DNA of 64,000 bases from positions 9,300,001 through 9,364,000 of the forward strand of contig OZ316894.1 in the NCBI GenBank assembly GCA_973895155.1. The letters are read 5' to 3'. Both the position numbers and the translations under genes were made by a program. This document shows, in pieces, positions 40,744 to 53,450 of the stretch. The notes under the pieces are model-generated. The model searched no databases, was not told the DNA's origin, and worked only from the letters and a program-made list of their open reading frames with translations. The first letter of the stretch is position 1. Each line of letters opens with the position of its first letter. Source of the stretch: Marsupella aquatica. Lineage: Eukaryota; Marchantiophyta.

Positions 40744-41451
40744 TTGGGGAGTACTTTTTTGTCCATAGGATACTGCAAATTTCTAACAATATTTGTGTAT
40801 ACAAATGCCAGGGCATGGAGGGAGCGACAACCGGTTATTGCAGGACATGTGCACACAATTGCATCATTCTGCGTATGGGCATTGGAGCACATGGAGAGGG
40901 TCCTGGCAAAGCATGGGCCCACATCCATCCCGATTGATCTTCAGAACATCATTAGGGGGCCATCGATGTGGGCAACAACTCATACACACATGTATGAGTC
41001 GGGGCACCACTTTCGGACTTGGAGGACAGACCATATGAAAAAGACAACATGTAACTCACAAGTGTTCATGTTGACAGACCGAGGTGATGTTGAGGTTCCT
41101 TATTGTGGCACTGTATTGGACATTTTAGATGTTGACTACTGTGTTAGAGGTGTGGTGGCACAAGTCCATCATACCACTACTGTGTTAGAGGTGTGGTGGC
41201 ACAAGTCCATCATGTCACCTCTTGTGAGAGCCACCATGGTGAAAGATGAGTGTGGATTTTATCGGGTGGACATGACTCGTGTGTCACCAAGCGGGACTGA
41301 GGTTAGTGATACCATAGTTTTTCCTAGCCAAGTGGATCAGTGTATTATGGTGCCCATGCAAACTATGAGAGGGTGGTCCATTGTCAATCCCATCTTCCCA
41401 CGACGGAGGAAGGGTTTGATGCAATCAACAATTATGGACGATGCTGATTGA
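40744..41451 (+). pseudogene. C-terminal region of the CACTA transposase (DUF4216-like)
   Basis: 235 open codons: WRERQPVIAGHVHTIASFCV, IPIDLQNIIRGPSMWATTH, YESGHHFRTWRTDHMKKTTCN, VPYCGTVLDILDVDY, SPLVRATMVKDECGFYRVDM, DTIVFPSQVDQCIMVP. This order matches the region found after Tnp2 in plant En/Spm proteins. A direct 43-bp duplication at about 41,132-41,217 (ACTGTGTTAGAGG on to AAGTCCATCAT twice) disturbs the middle and shifts the frame. The stop is at 41,449. Confidence 0.7.
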
Positions 41452-41534
41452 TATGACCATCACCACTGTCATGATGCTTTGGATGCATGTATATTGGCCG
41501 TAGCCATCCTTTACATATATACAGATCTGGTTGG

Positions 41535-41815
41535 ACAGTCCTCATTTACGTCATTTATATAATTAAACGTCCCATTTGTAACACCCAAAATGACGTAGAA
41601 AACCCATACGTCGTCACAAAACCCCACCAAAAATGACGTAAACCCCTAACTTAACGTCGTTCTTATGTAGCCCTACACAACGTGATACTAAATTGTGACG
41701 TAAATACACAGCCCTAAAGGACGTACATTGTGGAACGTCGTATTATGATATGTAAACTATTTTGGGACAACATGGAGGACAACGTAACGTGTGAGGGGCG
41801 ACGTTACGCACAATG
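41535..41815. repeat. ACGT-core repeat array 5
   Basis: About eighteen copies of ATTTACGTCATT, AAAATGACGTAGAA, ACGTCGTC, AACGTCGTTC, GTGACGTAAA, CGACGTTACG and similar in both orientations, directly 3' of the transposase. Confidence 0.65.
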
Positions 41816-41899
41816 CACACACTGAAAGGGCACATTCACTGGCACAATCAAAATAATACAATCATGGGTGTCTTTATTAAGGTGATATGAACACACAAG

Positions 41900-42620
41900 T
41901 TATACATTTCACAACACATTGTCTTTCCACCAAAGCAATCCTAACCTATGCGAATCATGGAACCTAAACCCCACCACCAGCTGCGATTTGAAGTATTGTT
42001 GCTTAAGGGGTCCCTTCACCAGACCAGTAGTACTCCTCATCGGCCTTCCTTGCTTTGTAGGAATCACGCCTCTGGCTTTGGTTCCATTACTTCCGCTCAA
42101 CCGCTTCCCCAACCTTCAGCCTTTCAGCCTCAACCTCAACTGCACAGCTTTTCTTGCAATCGTACAATACAATCCCAAGCTCAGTAGGAGATAACTCACA
42201 TTTAGAGAAGGTAGGTGGATATGCCTCACCATCATCAAGCTTGGGCAAATCATCAAGGATCTCATGATCACCCGGCTGCAACAAGAAGTCTCCTGGATCC
42301 AACTCCTTGTTAGCCAGAATGGAGCACTCAACCCAACGGATAGAAATGAAATGCACTGTCTCCGCAAAGTGCTCAATCAATCCAGGGTAGTCACTGAAGT
42401 GCTCAACAACATCTTTCCAAGTATAGGCCAACAAGTAATCTATCTCTAGGTACACAACTTCTCAATAACACCTCCACGACAAAAGAACCCACGCACAATC
42501 TTGTCCTCTTCACCGAGAGGAAGGAAGCAACAATGCACATCCTTGAATAACTTGTGCACCATAGCTTAGCACTTTCTATCCCCCACAGAAATTTCTCCCT
42601 ACTCAAGATGAGAGCTCACT
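41900..42620 (-). pseudogene. Unidentified minus-strand exons between ACGT arrays
   Basis: A 122-codon frame (42,455-42,087) reads EIDYLLAYTWKDVVEHFSDY, IRWVECSILANKELDPGDFLL, then DLPKLDDGEAYPPTFSKCEL. An upstream block (about 42,560-42,460) in another frame reads HKLFKDVHCCFLPLGEEDK and VRGFFCRGGVIEKL. The protein-like composition suggests real former exons. No family was recognised; a captured host gene piece or another accessory gene are both possible. Confidence 0.35.
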
Positions 42621-42804
42621 CAAAAACTCTTGAATGCAAGTCTTGGAAGGTCTTGGCAGCTATGAACCAAAAGCCACGGGTAGAAAACCCAAGTCAGCAA
42701 GGAATTTGTCATTTACATCAACCAAAATGATGTCTTGCACGTATCATGTGGCAGAGTAACTCTCAAACGCCGATGAGAGCTCCATAATATATTTAACCTT
42801 GCAG

Positions 42805-43085
42805 ATTCCTACGTACTTTTAAACGTCGTCCAACAAATTGTATATTATGACGCTCTGGACGACGCAATTAATTTTACCTCTTTCTAGACGATGTTTTATT
42901 ACCCGGATGAGGAGACGTTAATTTTTGGTCGTATCACACGACGTAAAAATAGTTCCGATTGTCGTGCCATATTCTACGACGTTGGCCTAACGTCTTCAGC
43001 TATATGGAACGACGTCTTCTTCGACGTGATCCAATTGAACGTCTACGTTGAAGACGTTCATAGGGCACGCAACGTTAAAAATTGT
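42805..43085. repeat. ACGT-core repeat array 6
   Basis: AAACGTCGTCC, GACGACGCAA, AGACGTTAA, ACGACGTAAA, TACGACGTTGG, AACGACGTC, CGACGTGATC, GAACGTCTACGTTG. A TAGTG at 43,153 just beyond could be a CACTA right end, but no matching left end was found. Confidence 0.6.
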
Positions 43086-43154
43086 AGTTGTGCAACTCCC
43101 AATGCCAATCTAAGTGTTTTGTGTGCGTTACCAACTTAGCTCAGTGCCTTTGCT

Positions 43155-44883
43155 AGTGCTATGTTTCATACAAGTATCTCCATATTAGTCTCCACCAGAT
43201 GGTTTTTCCGGAGGCCTGGGCCATAGAAGAGCTCAATGTCGGAGTAAGCAATGTTGGAACTAAGTGGAGTGGACTACAACAATGCAAACAAAGCTGTAGC
43301 CACTGAAAGACAACAAAATTTGGAGCTTGTAAGCTATGTAAAAGTAAGCAAGTGGTGGAGAGCAAGTGACATAGTCTTATTGAGCTAGTGACATAAAAAC
43401 ATTGCACCCATGACATAGTCTGATTTGTAGGATGGTTGTAATTTATTTTAAGCATAAAACTAGTGATTTTGTGAAGTTATCCCCTTACATACATTCAGCA
43501 AAACAGAAGGACTAAGAAGCAAGCTTCATTTTAATAATTGAAGGACTCAGAAGCAACCAGCTGGAAAGTGAAGGGAGGAAATATGGAAGTCCAAGGACAA
43601 CTGAAGAACGAGAGGAAAAAGGAAAGGCTGGACAAAAGGAAGACACAAACAATAAATTGAGCCATTTCTTCTCTCGACCAAAATTTCTGTTCTACAAAAA
43701 AGTTGAGGTTTGCATCTTCAACTTTTTGGAAAACGGTGGTATTATTCTTGTATGCATCACGTTCTCACTCCAAATGACTAAACTCGAAAAACTTCTGTAA
43801 ATACTTCATGACTAACTCGCTGTACTCTTGTACATTTCTTTCCAGGTTTAACTCGCTGTACTCTTGTACATTTCTTTCCAGGTTTGTTTACGTGAATGGC
43901 GGATCTGAAATCTTTCTGTGAGGAGAGTTTTAATACGATTTGAGACAATGATCGTTTAGGGACACGCAAGTGTACGCAGTGTGAAATTGCTCCATTGAGA
44001 CGATGATAGTGAGGGACACGCAAATGCATGTAGTGCGATTGGTGAAATTGCTTTATTGGGTTAAGTGGAACATCATAGCATTTACTCCGCAGTCATAGGT
44101 TGGCATAATTGCGATGCCTCATTCCAGTTTCATCATATCAAACATAACGACGCAGTAGGACCTGCCATAGCGAGATCGTTCACATCGCTACCGCCTTTTA
44201 CATAAGCGTGACCAGTATCCGACATTGCTCTGATATATGCCCTCTCTTTGCCATGAATTCTTAGGTGTCTCATTGCAACCCAAAACTTACTACTACAACT
44301 ACTGGTCCATCCAAGTTCCTGCTATATACAAGTGATAGGAAAGACAAAAAACTAGAGTCCGATGGAAAACAGCGTGATGACAATCATCCCTAAAATCCAT
44401 GTTCGTTTAAGGCCTTGCTATGCTGGTGGCTGTTGAAAGAGATCTCTATGCAGCATCAAATTTTATACAAGATGAGATGGTGGACCTGGAACTTCTTGAG
44501 TTCCAACAGTGGGATTCCAACACGGTACACCTAAAGTGGGTCTCAGAACCGCTTAGTTCCAACAGTAAAATTCCATCAAAGTAGACCTGACTATTTAGAG
44601 GAAACAAAATTGAATCCATCAGATCAAATCATGACAGGATAATATCCGTTCTATTCGGTCACTGGACCTAATTTATACAGCTTTCCTCAACCCCATCCTG
44701 AAAGGTCCCTCTGATAGCGTGTGCTTGGAGGGGGAGGAAAAAGGATGGAGTTCTGTACAAAGACTAGACATTCACTGTCAAAGAGCTACAGATGACAGCT
44801 TTGTCTTCAAATGGGTTCTTAAGAAAAGGACCTGCACATTTTTTGCTGCAGCCCAATTCCAAAAATTGCCTACCAATCCTGAT
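43155..44883. other. Intergenic sequence
   Basis: No gene recognised. A perfect 36-bp tandem duplication occupies 43,813-43,884 (TAACTCGCTGTACTCTTG at each start). A looser pair of about 60 bp built on AGGGACACGCAA lies at about 43,950-44,060. The latter part is probably the 3' flank of the gene at 44,884. Confidence 0.55.
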
Positions 44884-47800
44884 CTACCTAATCAAAAATT
44901 GATGATTCGACTGAGAAGATTGTGCTTGCCAGTGCGCATTCCCACCCATATGAACCTGATAACCATTTGTGCTATATTGTTGAACACGGCCATCTGAGCC
45001 AGGGGGATGTCTCCGTCCCCTATGATTCTGTCTATACCGCTCCGTTCGTTGACCTTGGTGACCACCTGAAGGAATGGATGGAGAAGGCGATGTATGATGG
45101 CTTGTTGGCCGACTTTCCACTGCAGGGTAGGCTGTCTGAGAAGGCTCCACGAATTCTGCATAGCCTGTATTCAAAGTTTGTGGGTATTGAACTCTACGCT
45201 CCGCATCTATTGTCGGAAAGTCCACCTCCCTGTGGACATAACCACCTCCGCTATAACCAACATCAGGAGGGTAAGAGGTCAGAATATCTTCTTTCCTGTA
45301 TCCAGAGTCCCAGTCCCTGTACCCAGAACCAAAATCGGCGTAACCAGACATTGTATGGCCAGCCACCTGCTTCATGCTATGACCAACAGGGATAGATCTG
45401 GAGTCGAGTGGAGGATATTCCATTGTATATCCGTTCATACTGGGCGTCTCATAACGACGCCCTGAATATCCACCTCTGTTCTCACCCTGGGCATGGGAAT
45501 CAAAACCACCACTAAGGTTTGCAATTCTAGTTGATTGTCCCACCTTCCTGTATCCATTGGCTCTGTGGGCAGGACCCTGTCCAGCTTGATTTTGCTCAGC
45601 ATAAACTGGTGCAGATGGCTTTTGACCCCAAGTCCCAGCGTTACACAAAGAACTATCTGCGAAACTTTCATGTCCTCTGTTACCTGGAAGATTGGTTCTT
45701 CTCTCATTCGCAGGTTGCGACCAACCATTTCCACTTAGCCAGTTTCCGGTACTTAGTACCGTCACACCGTGATGTGTACCTCTGTGCCTTTGCCTAATAG
45801 ATCCAAAGAGATAAGCTTTCAGGTCTTTGGCTTCCAGGACATCATACACAGGATCCTTAAGGTTGGAAACAGTCGACTGTAAAACCTGATAAATAAGCTC
45901 GAACTCTTTCCTAGAAACAGACCGAGCCACATTTTGAGTACGATCCGCGAAGTCCTCCACCTGGTATTGTAAACATGTTTGTAACGATAGTGTTTAGAAA
46001 TGAGGGTCTAGGAATTTGCAGCATTTCACAATTCCTTAGACCTAACAAGCGATAATACATATGAAGTCGATGACCTTCCAGGAGCAAGATTGACAGAAAA
46101 TCTCATCCTTTCGGCAATCCAACCGGACAGGTGAGGTCTTACAGAAATGCAGCCGATATGATTTTTTGGCCAGATCTTCGAGATCCACCTTCCTTCATAC
46201 GTGCTGGAACACAACCCCTGCCCCCACATGCTTTCCACAGCTAACAACTGCGCCACAGTTCGGACATGGAATTTTAGAATTTCCTCCAATAATTCAACAG
46301 GGAGTTCAATGGCCCACTTGAGGACCAACACAACGTCAACAAAACAGATCACATTAACTCCACTGTGCATACCCTAACCCCCTCCTCTCTTTCTCCTTCG
46401 TAGTGTCAGGGCAGGTCCCCAAACATAACCCGCTTGCCAGGGGTGTTCCAAGTCTCATAATCCGCAGCCAGTCTCGCCTAGTCTCATAATTTCAAAATCT
46501 AATGTGAAAAAACAGTGTCGGGGTTACGCTTGCTAACCCATGGCTGTAACCGCCTTGGACTCACCACCCTCGGCGATTACAGCCCATACCCCCCTAAAGG
46601 CCATGGTTTACCCTACACCAATATCATTTGTGAGAATATGCAAAGAGTACAAATCAAAGCTGGAACAATCCTGGAAAATACCTTGAGAAAAAACGAACCA
46701 AACAGTTCTGGGACACTTTCAGTGTTGTCCTTCCCAAATCCCCTCTCCTTATATTCCTTTACGCGAAGTTCCACAATTTGAAGACAGCTTCCAATTGCCG
46801 GTAAATGCAGCCCTGCTCTACCACAAGCCATCCGCGTTATCGACCGTAACTAGCATAGAAGTTTTTACCACAAACGGCCTGTGTGCAGAAGCCCTGGTTC
46901 AAGTATTATGGAGACTCAAGCATATCTCTATCCAGTCACAAGTACGACATTGGCACATTGTTCTGTAAAACAACCCGACATTATACCAAACCCCCCAATA
47001 TCATGGAGAAACCGGGGACAAGCAATAAACTCACCTTCCATGAAGACCGAAAATGGTGGAAGAATTGCAGGAGAACGAGTCTGTTGCACAGTTGCAAATT
47101 ATGAAAAAAATGTAGCATGATCATTACACAGATCCAAGGTTTGCTACACCTTCTTCTGCACGGACAGAACCATAATCTTACAATTTTCTAAACAAACATA
47201 AATTCATACATCGACCCTGTAGTCTTCACAGTAGGCCAGAGGATTGCAAACCCGTGGGAAATGCATTGAGAAGCAGTAAGTCAGCACGCACTCTTCAAAC
47301 CGCTTAACGAGAGAGAAGAGCGAATGATAATGACACAAGCTTATATCACTGCACCATGCTGTCTCCCAACGAATCACAGATAGAAGACAGTGCAGCTTTT
47401 CGAATTTTAAACAGGTAGTATCCCTCATTGTCATAGGCTTCTCATTGCTATAACTTAACCTTGCCTCTTGTGATCTTGCTCAGCTCAGAGTTTATGGTTA
47501 GAGTGCAGAGACCTCGCCCTAGTCGTCCCAGGAAACTTTGGTTCTAAAGATATAGATATCAGTTTGACAGACGTGACATCTGCTAGTAAGCAAAACCATC
47601 AAAAGGATTGTCCCTCCATGCGACACGAGTAGAAGATCTCGTTACCTGCAAATGAAATGCAACAAGAAGACATATTGACAAGGAATTTAAGGTCCCATTT
47701 TTGGAGCTGTTGACATTATGCTTTTTGGCCCAAGCTTTCACCTGCACACATAGCCAAACATCAGCTCTTGAGAAACGCTAAGAAATTATTGGACGTGTCA

Positions 47801-48973
47801 TACTCGATCTAAAGAAGGATGCATTTTGATGAGGTCATGTAAAAAGCTGAAACAGGAAAGAAGAACAAACCAGATAGCACAGTTGCCGGAACCTTGAATC
47901 CATGGTTGAAAACATCCCCAACACCTGCGACTTCAGGACTCCGTCATTATTCTCCACTGATATATCGCACTCTATTCCAGTTTTGCATTCGACAAATTTC
48001 ACCACTGGTACTGCTGCGCGATAAACCGTCTCTATCTTTTGGACACTTTGTCGTTGGCCTGCACAGCATCGCGAATATATATCAAATGCATAGTTCGAGA
48101 CGAGCGTGTAGAAGAGTCCTACGACAAACATTGACCTCATTGCAGACCTTTCGAGATAAATGGTTTGATTGGTAGTACGGTCTAGACAGACAGAGAGCCA
48201 AGTGGTTGGAACGAGACTTGACAATGGAAACCTATATGGCTGCCCTAACAAAACGCAATCGTCCTCTATGTTGAATGAAAGAGCAGTATCATCCAACGAC
48301 AACTCACCATTTTTTAGACCATACAAAGCCTTTGCAACCTTTCTCAAGTAATGGACTTTGTCATTACGAGAACGATCACACCTCCCATCAGCTAAATTGA
48401 GAGAGAGATCCAAATCGCTGCTTGAGGTGAAGAGATCCATCACAAACGAACCAAACGCACAGATACAGCTCCCTGAGGTGTAAATGTCAACATGCAGAGT
48501 CAGCCTCATTGAAACAATCTAACAAAGCCCAAATAGTCACGAAATTATTCCATATTGAAAATCTAGTAGGTCAGGATTTAAGCAGATAGGAGTTTTGAAC
48601 AGCACTTGCCCACCCTAGCTTTCATACATGATACAATGACATGCTGAGAGATAAAACATCGAGTCCTCTTTGCCTCTTAACCCTAATACTTTACACAATG
48701 GTGCATGTCAAAGGAGATGGTATACTACCATACTCAATTCCAAACCGCCGCATTGCAAGAGAATTGATAAACTTCACTCACCTGGAATCTTGTGATTCAC
48801 AAACTTCGTGATGTATTGAATCACACTCTGGCGGGCATCCAAATCGGCTTGTTTCGGTTGGAGTTGACCATATACCTCGTCCAGCATGTCCACAAGCAAC
48901 TTTTTGCTAGTCGGTGTGAACACAATTTGACCGACCTGCTGCAGCTCCAACCATATTGCGCGCTCGTTCACGA
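44884..48973 (-). CDS. HESO1-like terminal nucleotidyltransferase (TUTase), host gene
   Basis: Minus-strand exons with GT-AG borders. A: 48,973-48,782 (LLVDMLDEVYGQLQPKQADL). B: 48,472-48,308, joining to NHKIPGSCICAFGSFVMDLF, the polymerase-beta-type GS motif, then SSSDLDLSLNL with the catalytic DxD. C: about 48,061-47,873 (VPVVKFVECKTGIECDISVEN, third Asp, then DSRFRQLCYL). D: 47,741-47,646 (VKAWAKKHNVNSSKNGTLNSLS). A block near 46,340-46,080 (EGRWISKIWPK) probably belongs to the PAP-associated part. The last exon, about 45,963-44,884, starts VEDFADRTQNVARSVSRKEF as in plant HESO1, then a long Gly/Tyr/Ser-rich tail, and ends in TAG. Such enzymes uridylate small RNAs and mRNA fragments. The exon(s) between D and 46,370 and the start exon are not resolved; 49,329-49,006 (acidic) may be upstream coding sequence. 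Confidence 0.78.
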
Positions 48974-51640
48974 CTACGAGCAGTAAGAACAGAAGTTAGA
49001 AAGCGTTAAAAATACGAAGTAACTGCTCGTTCAAAGCCATTGAACGGCAGACGAACAGATAATGGAGGCTTCACTTTTGAACAAATATTCCACCTGATTA
49101 AACACGAGGTGATCTGTCTGGCGTGAAGAACGGCGAGGGTTTGCCCATGACTTTGGAGTAACCAACCCCTGTTTGGTTCTGGCAGACAGATATGGTCAGG
49201 GCAGTACTCACTGTGCGAGGGAGGGACAACGACGCCGTCCGCTGAAGATGAAACATCCTCAGCATCATCATCTGAATCATACTCTTGAAGGTCGGGACTG
49301 GAACAACGGTCTCCAGATGCAACCTGCATTGCTCAGATTTCTAGTATTTGCTGATTCAAATCTGCAATCTAGAACGAAACACGTTTATCAGCCTCTTCAG
49401 AAAAGCATCAGGAGGTGAAGAAAGTTACAAAGAAATTGAGGAAACCAACTTACTACTGACGGAACGGGCCGACTCCGAACACTATACTAAGCTGGACAAT
49501 CTGCTAAGTAGAAAAATATGCGTCGTCTACGGAGAAAAGGACGCACGAGACTCGGGACGCGCATAAACCCACGCAACCTAATTAGCTCTAAGATACTACG
49601 GTTCATTGCAGAAATGCCACAGAAATATCGCGACCATTCGGCGGGAGCCTACAGGTAGCCGAAATGACGATTACTCTCGTTAGGTCCGCAATAACCAGAC
49701 CACAGCAAACAAATTTCACGGACTACACAAGCACTAGGCTGGAGGGTTATGTCGTGGTCTCTTGTGAACATCAGACAAACGGATACAAGGACCAGACAAG
49801 ACGCGGCTGGCACCGAACAAGAGTCGCAATCGAAACGTGGGATTCAAGAGTCTCTAATTCGACTCAATTGCTCAAGTGATTCCCACTACGGATGAGGTCA
49901 TTTCCATAACCACAGCATCACAGAATGAGATGTGACCTCAGTGAACACAGGTAAGGTGACAAGACATCGGGGGCGGTTTCGATCCCGCATTTGGAACGAG
50001 AGGTTCATTCGATAAACACAGAACGACTTACGGGTCGGACTAGCCACATGCTAAACTGGCGCGCCTGTAGAGCAGTATAAGAGCAGCACTCGTACGCCGC
50101 AAGCCACGAAATTGACGAAGGACTAGCTCGGGTAGCTTTAAAGCTCGAGGGCAATGCGGCGAAGGATTAGACCGTATGGATTGAACATTATATCCACACG
50201 AGCTAAGTCGCCAAATTGCACACTGACTGACAAAAGTGTTCGCATGAGTTTCGAATGACGACCGGACTAATTTGGACTCCAAGCGGAGGGGCAGAACTGA
50301 ACTCGAACAACAACAATTGCAATACAACGGAGAGGGACGCCATCATTGGACTGGACCCGCCTGATTATCCTTCACAAGTTCACAATCTCGGAGCGAATAC
50401 TGAAACAAGCGAAGTATCACAGGCCATATCAAACACAGCTTCAAGACCGAAGTAGATAGCGGTACAAACAAAACATTAGAAACAGAGCGTCACGAGATGA
50501 ACCCATCTCATCAGTGGCACCGCCGATTCCCCGCTATCTAACCAATGGTAGCTCTACTCCATAAAGTAACCCCGATTCTTCGCTATCCAGCGGTAGTTCT
50601 ACACCACAGAATTTTTTTTATCAGACCTTTCTTGACCAAACCGGAATTAAAGTAAACGCGATACGGAGCGGACGCGGCGTCGTACCTGTCGCAAGCCTTA
50701 AGAACTTGTGCAACGAAGCTTTTAGCGACCTTGGCATCAAAATGAGATGAACGCGCGAGCTGTCGTCGGCATTAGCAGCAACAGCAGTGGGATGAGCGAT
50801 AGTCACCACAGCAGGATTTCCGTCTACAGCCAAGCCAAGCCAGACCAAACTACACCACCAGGACGAGAATAGAGGAGTCTGGCGAACGGACGGATTCTCC
50901 CAACTTCTTTCCGCACTCACTCCCAGCGTCGTCGTCCTTGCGATTCGACTATCACAACGAGTGCGGAAAGTAAAGAATGTGCGAAATGAAACGGAATCTC
51001 CTCTCCCACCCCTCCGCGCCTCCGTTTCGCCCACCAGCAACTTGAGCAACAACTTGCCCTTCGAGGGCGGGCGGGCGGGCGGGCGGTCGGTCGGTCGGTC
51101 GGACAAGAAATGCTGAGCACGCGAAAGCCTTTTGTTGTGAAGCTCTCCCTCGCTTCTTCCTTTTTCACTGTTACTAAAAAGCTCCACCGTAATCCACGCT
51201 GTCCCGCTCCACTCCCTCCCTACCAGCAGCAGCAGCAGCAAAGCATACCATCCTTCCCACCACCGAGGCAGCAGTAGAGCAGACTAGCAGAAACTCATCA
51301 CGCCAACAATAACAACAATAATTATGGCAGGAAGCAGGTCCAGCCTCGCCCCTCCACTCCACTACTCGACTCCGGCCCTGCTGCTGTGCTGCAGCGACGC
51401 ACGCAGGAAGGCAGGCGCAGGCACGCAGGCCAGGAACGAGGCTGCCTATCATTCTACAGTAGGCAGCACGGCGCAGCCCACACCCAGCCCACAAAGCACA
51501 CAATGCGCTGCGGATGAGCGCAGCTTGCATCATCAAGAAACACAGAACAACGCGAGCCCAAAATCGAAACGTGTGAAAAAACAGCAAAGAATCTACTCCT
51601 GTACGCACGCAGATCCCCCCCTACCTACGGTCCTGTCAGC
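48974..51640. other. Upstream region of the nucleotidyltransferase gene
   Basis: Higher GC than the rest. It contains a GGGC/GGTC tetranucleotide run (51,066-51,103) and a CAG run (51,222-51,240). Open frames here are low-complexity. It is a plausible place for the first exon, 5' UTR and promoter of the minus-strand gene, but no start site could be fixed. Confidence 0.4.
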
Positions 51641-51654
51641 GGCAGCACCTCTGC

Positions 51655-53450
51655 CGTCTTGCACTCTTTCTCACCACTCCTGGACCAGCAATCGCCCCCC
51701 CTCCTGACACCGTCCCCTCCCCCTCGCCTCGCCTCGCCTTCCATGCGCCCCCACCCCGAGTGGCCGAGTCCCCGACCGCAGGTACACTCCTTCCCGATCC
51801 CACAAAGTACCATTCGCTTTACCCTTCGTGATGTTTTCAGTCTCAGAAGAATATCCCTGTCAAGATTTTGGATCACCTTTTTAATAAGATTCTCTTATAC
51901 TTTTACTAAAATTAGTACAAATCACTTATGGGTTAAGATCCGGTTTCCTCTTGCAGTCTCCCTCTCCTAGCCTCATTTCCCATCACTCCTCGACCGACAA
52001 TCACCCCCTCCTCACACTCTCCCCTCTTTCTCATTACTCCTGGACCAACAACCACCCTCTCTTCACACTCTCCCCTCGTCTAGCCTCCCATTCGCCCCAC
52101 CCCTGTGGCCAAGTCTCCTACCATAGGTCTTTCCCATACAGTCCACTCACTTACCCTTGTGATTTCTCGCTTTGTATTTTTTCTCAGAACACTCTTAGAG
52201 AAGAATGCCCTGTCAAGATTTGGATCACCTCTGGAGAAAGATTCTCATCTAGGTTTACTGAATTTTATGCAAATAAAAGTCACTTATGCCAACTCTACTA
52301 AGGTCCTCTTTGGTCTTGCATTCTTTTCTCATCATTCCTCGACCAACAATCACCCCCCATCCTGACAGCCTCCCATTGCCTTGCCTTCCATCCGCCCCAC
52401 CCCCCAGTGCCCGAGTCCCTGACCCTAGTGCACTCCATCCCACACATCACCAGAGATATTGTATAATGCAAGCAAACAGGAATTTTGTTAGCAATGAGAG
52501 TGTTGTTAGCAAGACACTAGTGATTTTAAATTTCTTTTTGCTTTTTGCTGCCTTTTATACTTTTTGTGTGTTTTTTATGATTCCAGATGGAGGAGTCCCC
52601 AAAATGTATGTTATCAACCAAGTCCTTGTTAGCTAGACAGTTGGATATAGAAAAATTAGGGGTCATGTGAGTAATTTTTTTCTCATGCTATCAATTTTTT
52701 TACTGTTTCCTTACATGTCACAAAGACCCCAAATCACCTTTTGGTCACTCCTTCCCATACAGTACCATTCACTTACCCTTCGTGTTTACCTTTGTACTTT
52801 TTGGTGACTCCTCTTTGCCCCCATCGTTTTTTTCGGTCTACACCGACACTTTTAGAATTATACTCTCACCTAGACTAGATTTCTGGTTTAGAGGTTTCAC
52901 TCTAGAGAGTATCCCATGGATTTGCTTTTGATTCCCTTTTGTTACTTAGTCTAAGGTCCTGTTTTGTCATGCACTCTTCTCATCACTGAAGGACCAACAA
53001 TCACCCCCTCCTGACACAGTCCCAACGGCACACTCCTTCCCAGACGACTCTACAGTACCATGCACTTACCCTTCCTGATTGTTTTTTTCTTTGTACTTTT
53101 CAGTGTAGTTTTGGAGAAAAATGTGATTTTTTCATTTGGATATCTAAGTGCATTTTTTCAGAAGACTGCCTGGGCAAGATTTGGAACACCTTTTCATAAG
53201 ATTCTCCCCTACTTTCACTAAAAAATTAGTATAAAACAAATCACGTAGGGCTTTGAGAGTATTAAGGTACTTTTTCGTCTTGCTTACGTTCTCATCACTC
53301 CTTGGCCAACAATCACCCCATATTGACACTCAGTGCATTCTTGGAGAATGCCTTGTCAAGATTTGGATCACCTCAGTCTTTAGAAAAGATTGTCCTCTAC
53401 TTTTCTAATATTAGCACAAATAGAAATGTCTTAGACCTTTAAGTGTATCC
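51655..53450. repeat. Degenerate noncoding repeat array
   Basis: A set of phrases recurs about six times at uneven spacing. CACTCCTGGACCAACAATCACCCC-like starts are near 51,670, 51,985, 52,032, 52,333, 52,980 and 53,294. TGTCAAGATTTGGATCACCT is near 51,860, 52,212, 53,172 and 53,356. AAGATTCTC(C/T)TACTTTTACTA is near 51,890, 52,240, 53,200 and 53,390. CAGTACCATTC(A/G)CTTACCCTTCGTG is near 51,806, 52,140, 52,760 and 53,050. There is no coding potential. A single diverged copy lies at 55,965-56,050. Confidence 0.7.

Noticed and set aside
43149-43153. TAGTG as the right end of the large CACTA
   Set aside because: No matching CACTA left end with the same inner sequence was found near 25 kb, so the ends are left open.
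50621-51707. Open frames of 206, 144 and 127 codons on both strands
   Set aside because: Low-complexity GC-rich sequence upstream of the nucleotidyltransferase, mutually overlapping, no domains and no supporting splice structure.
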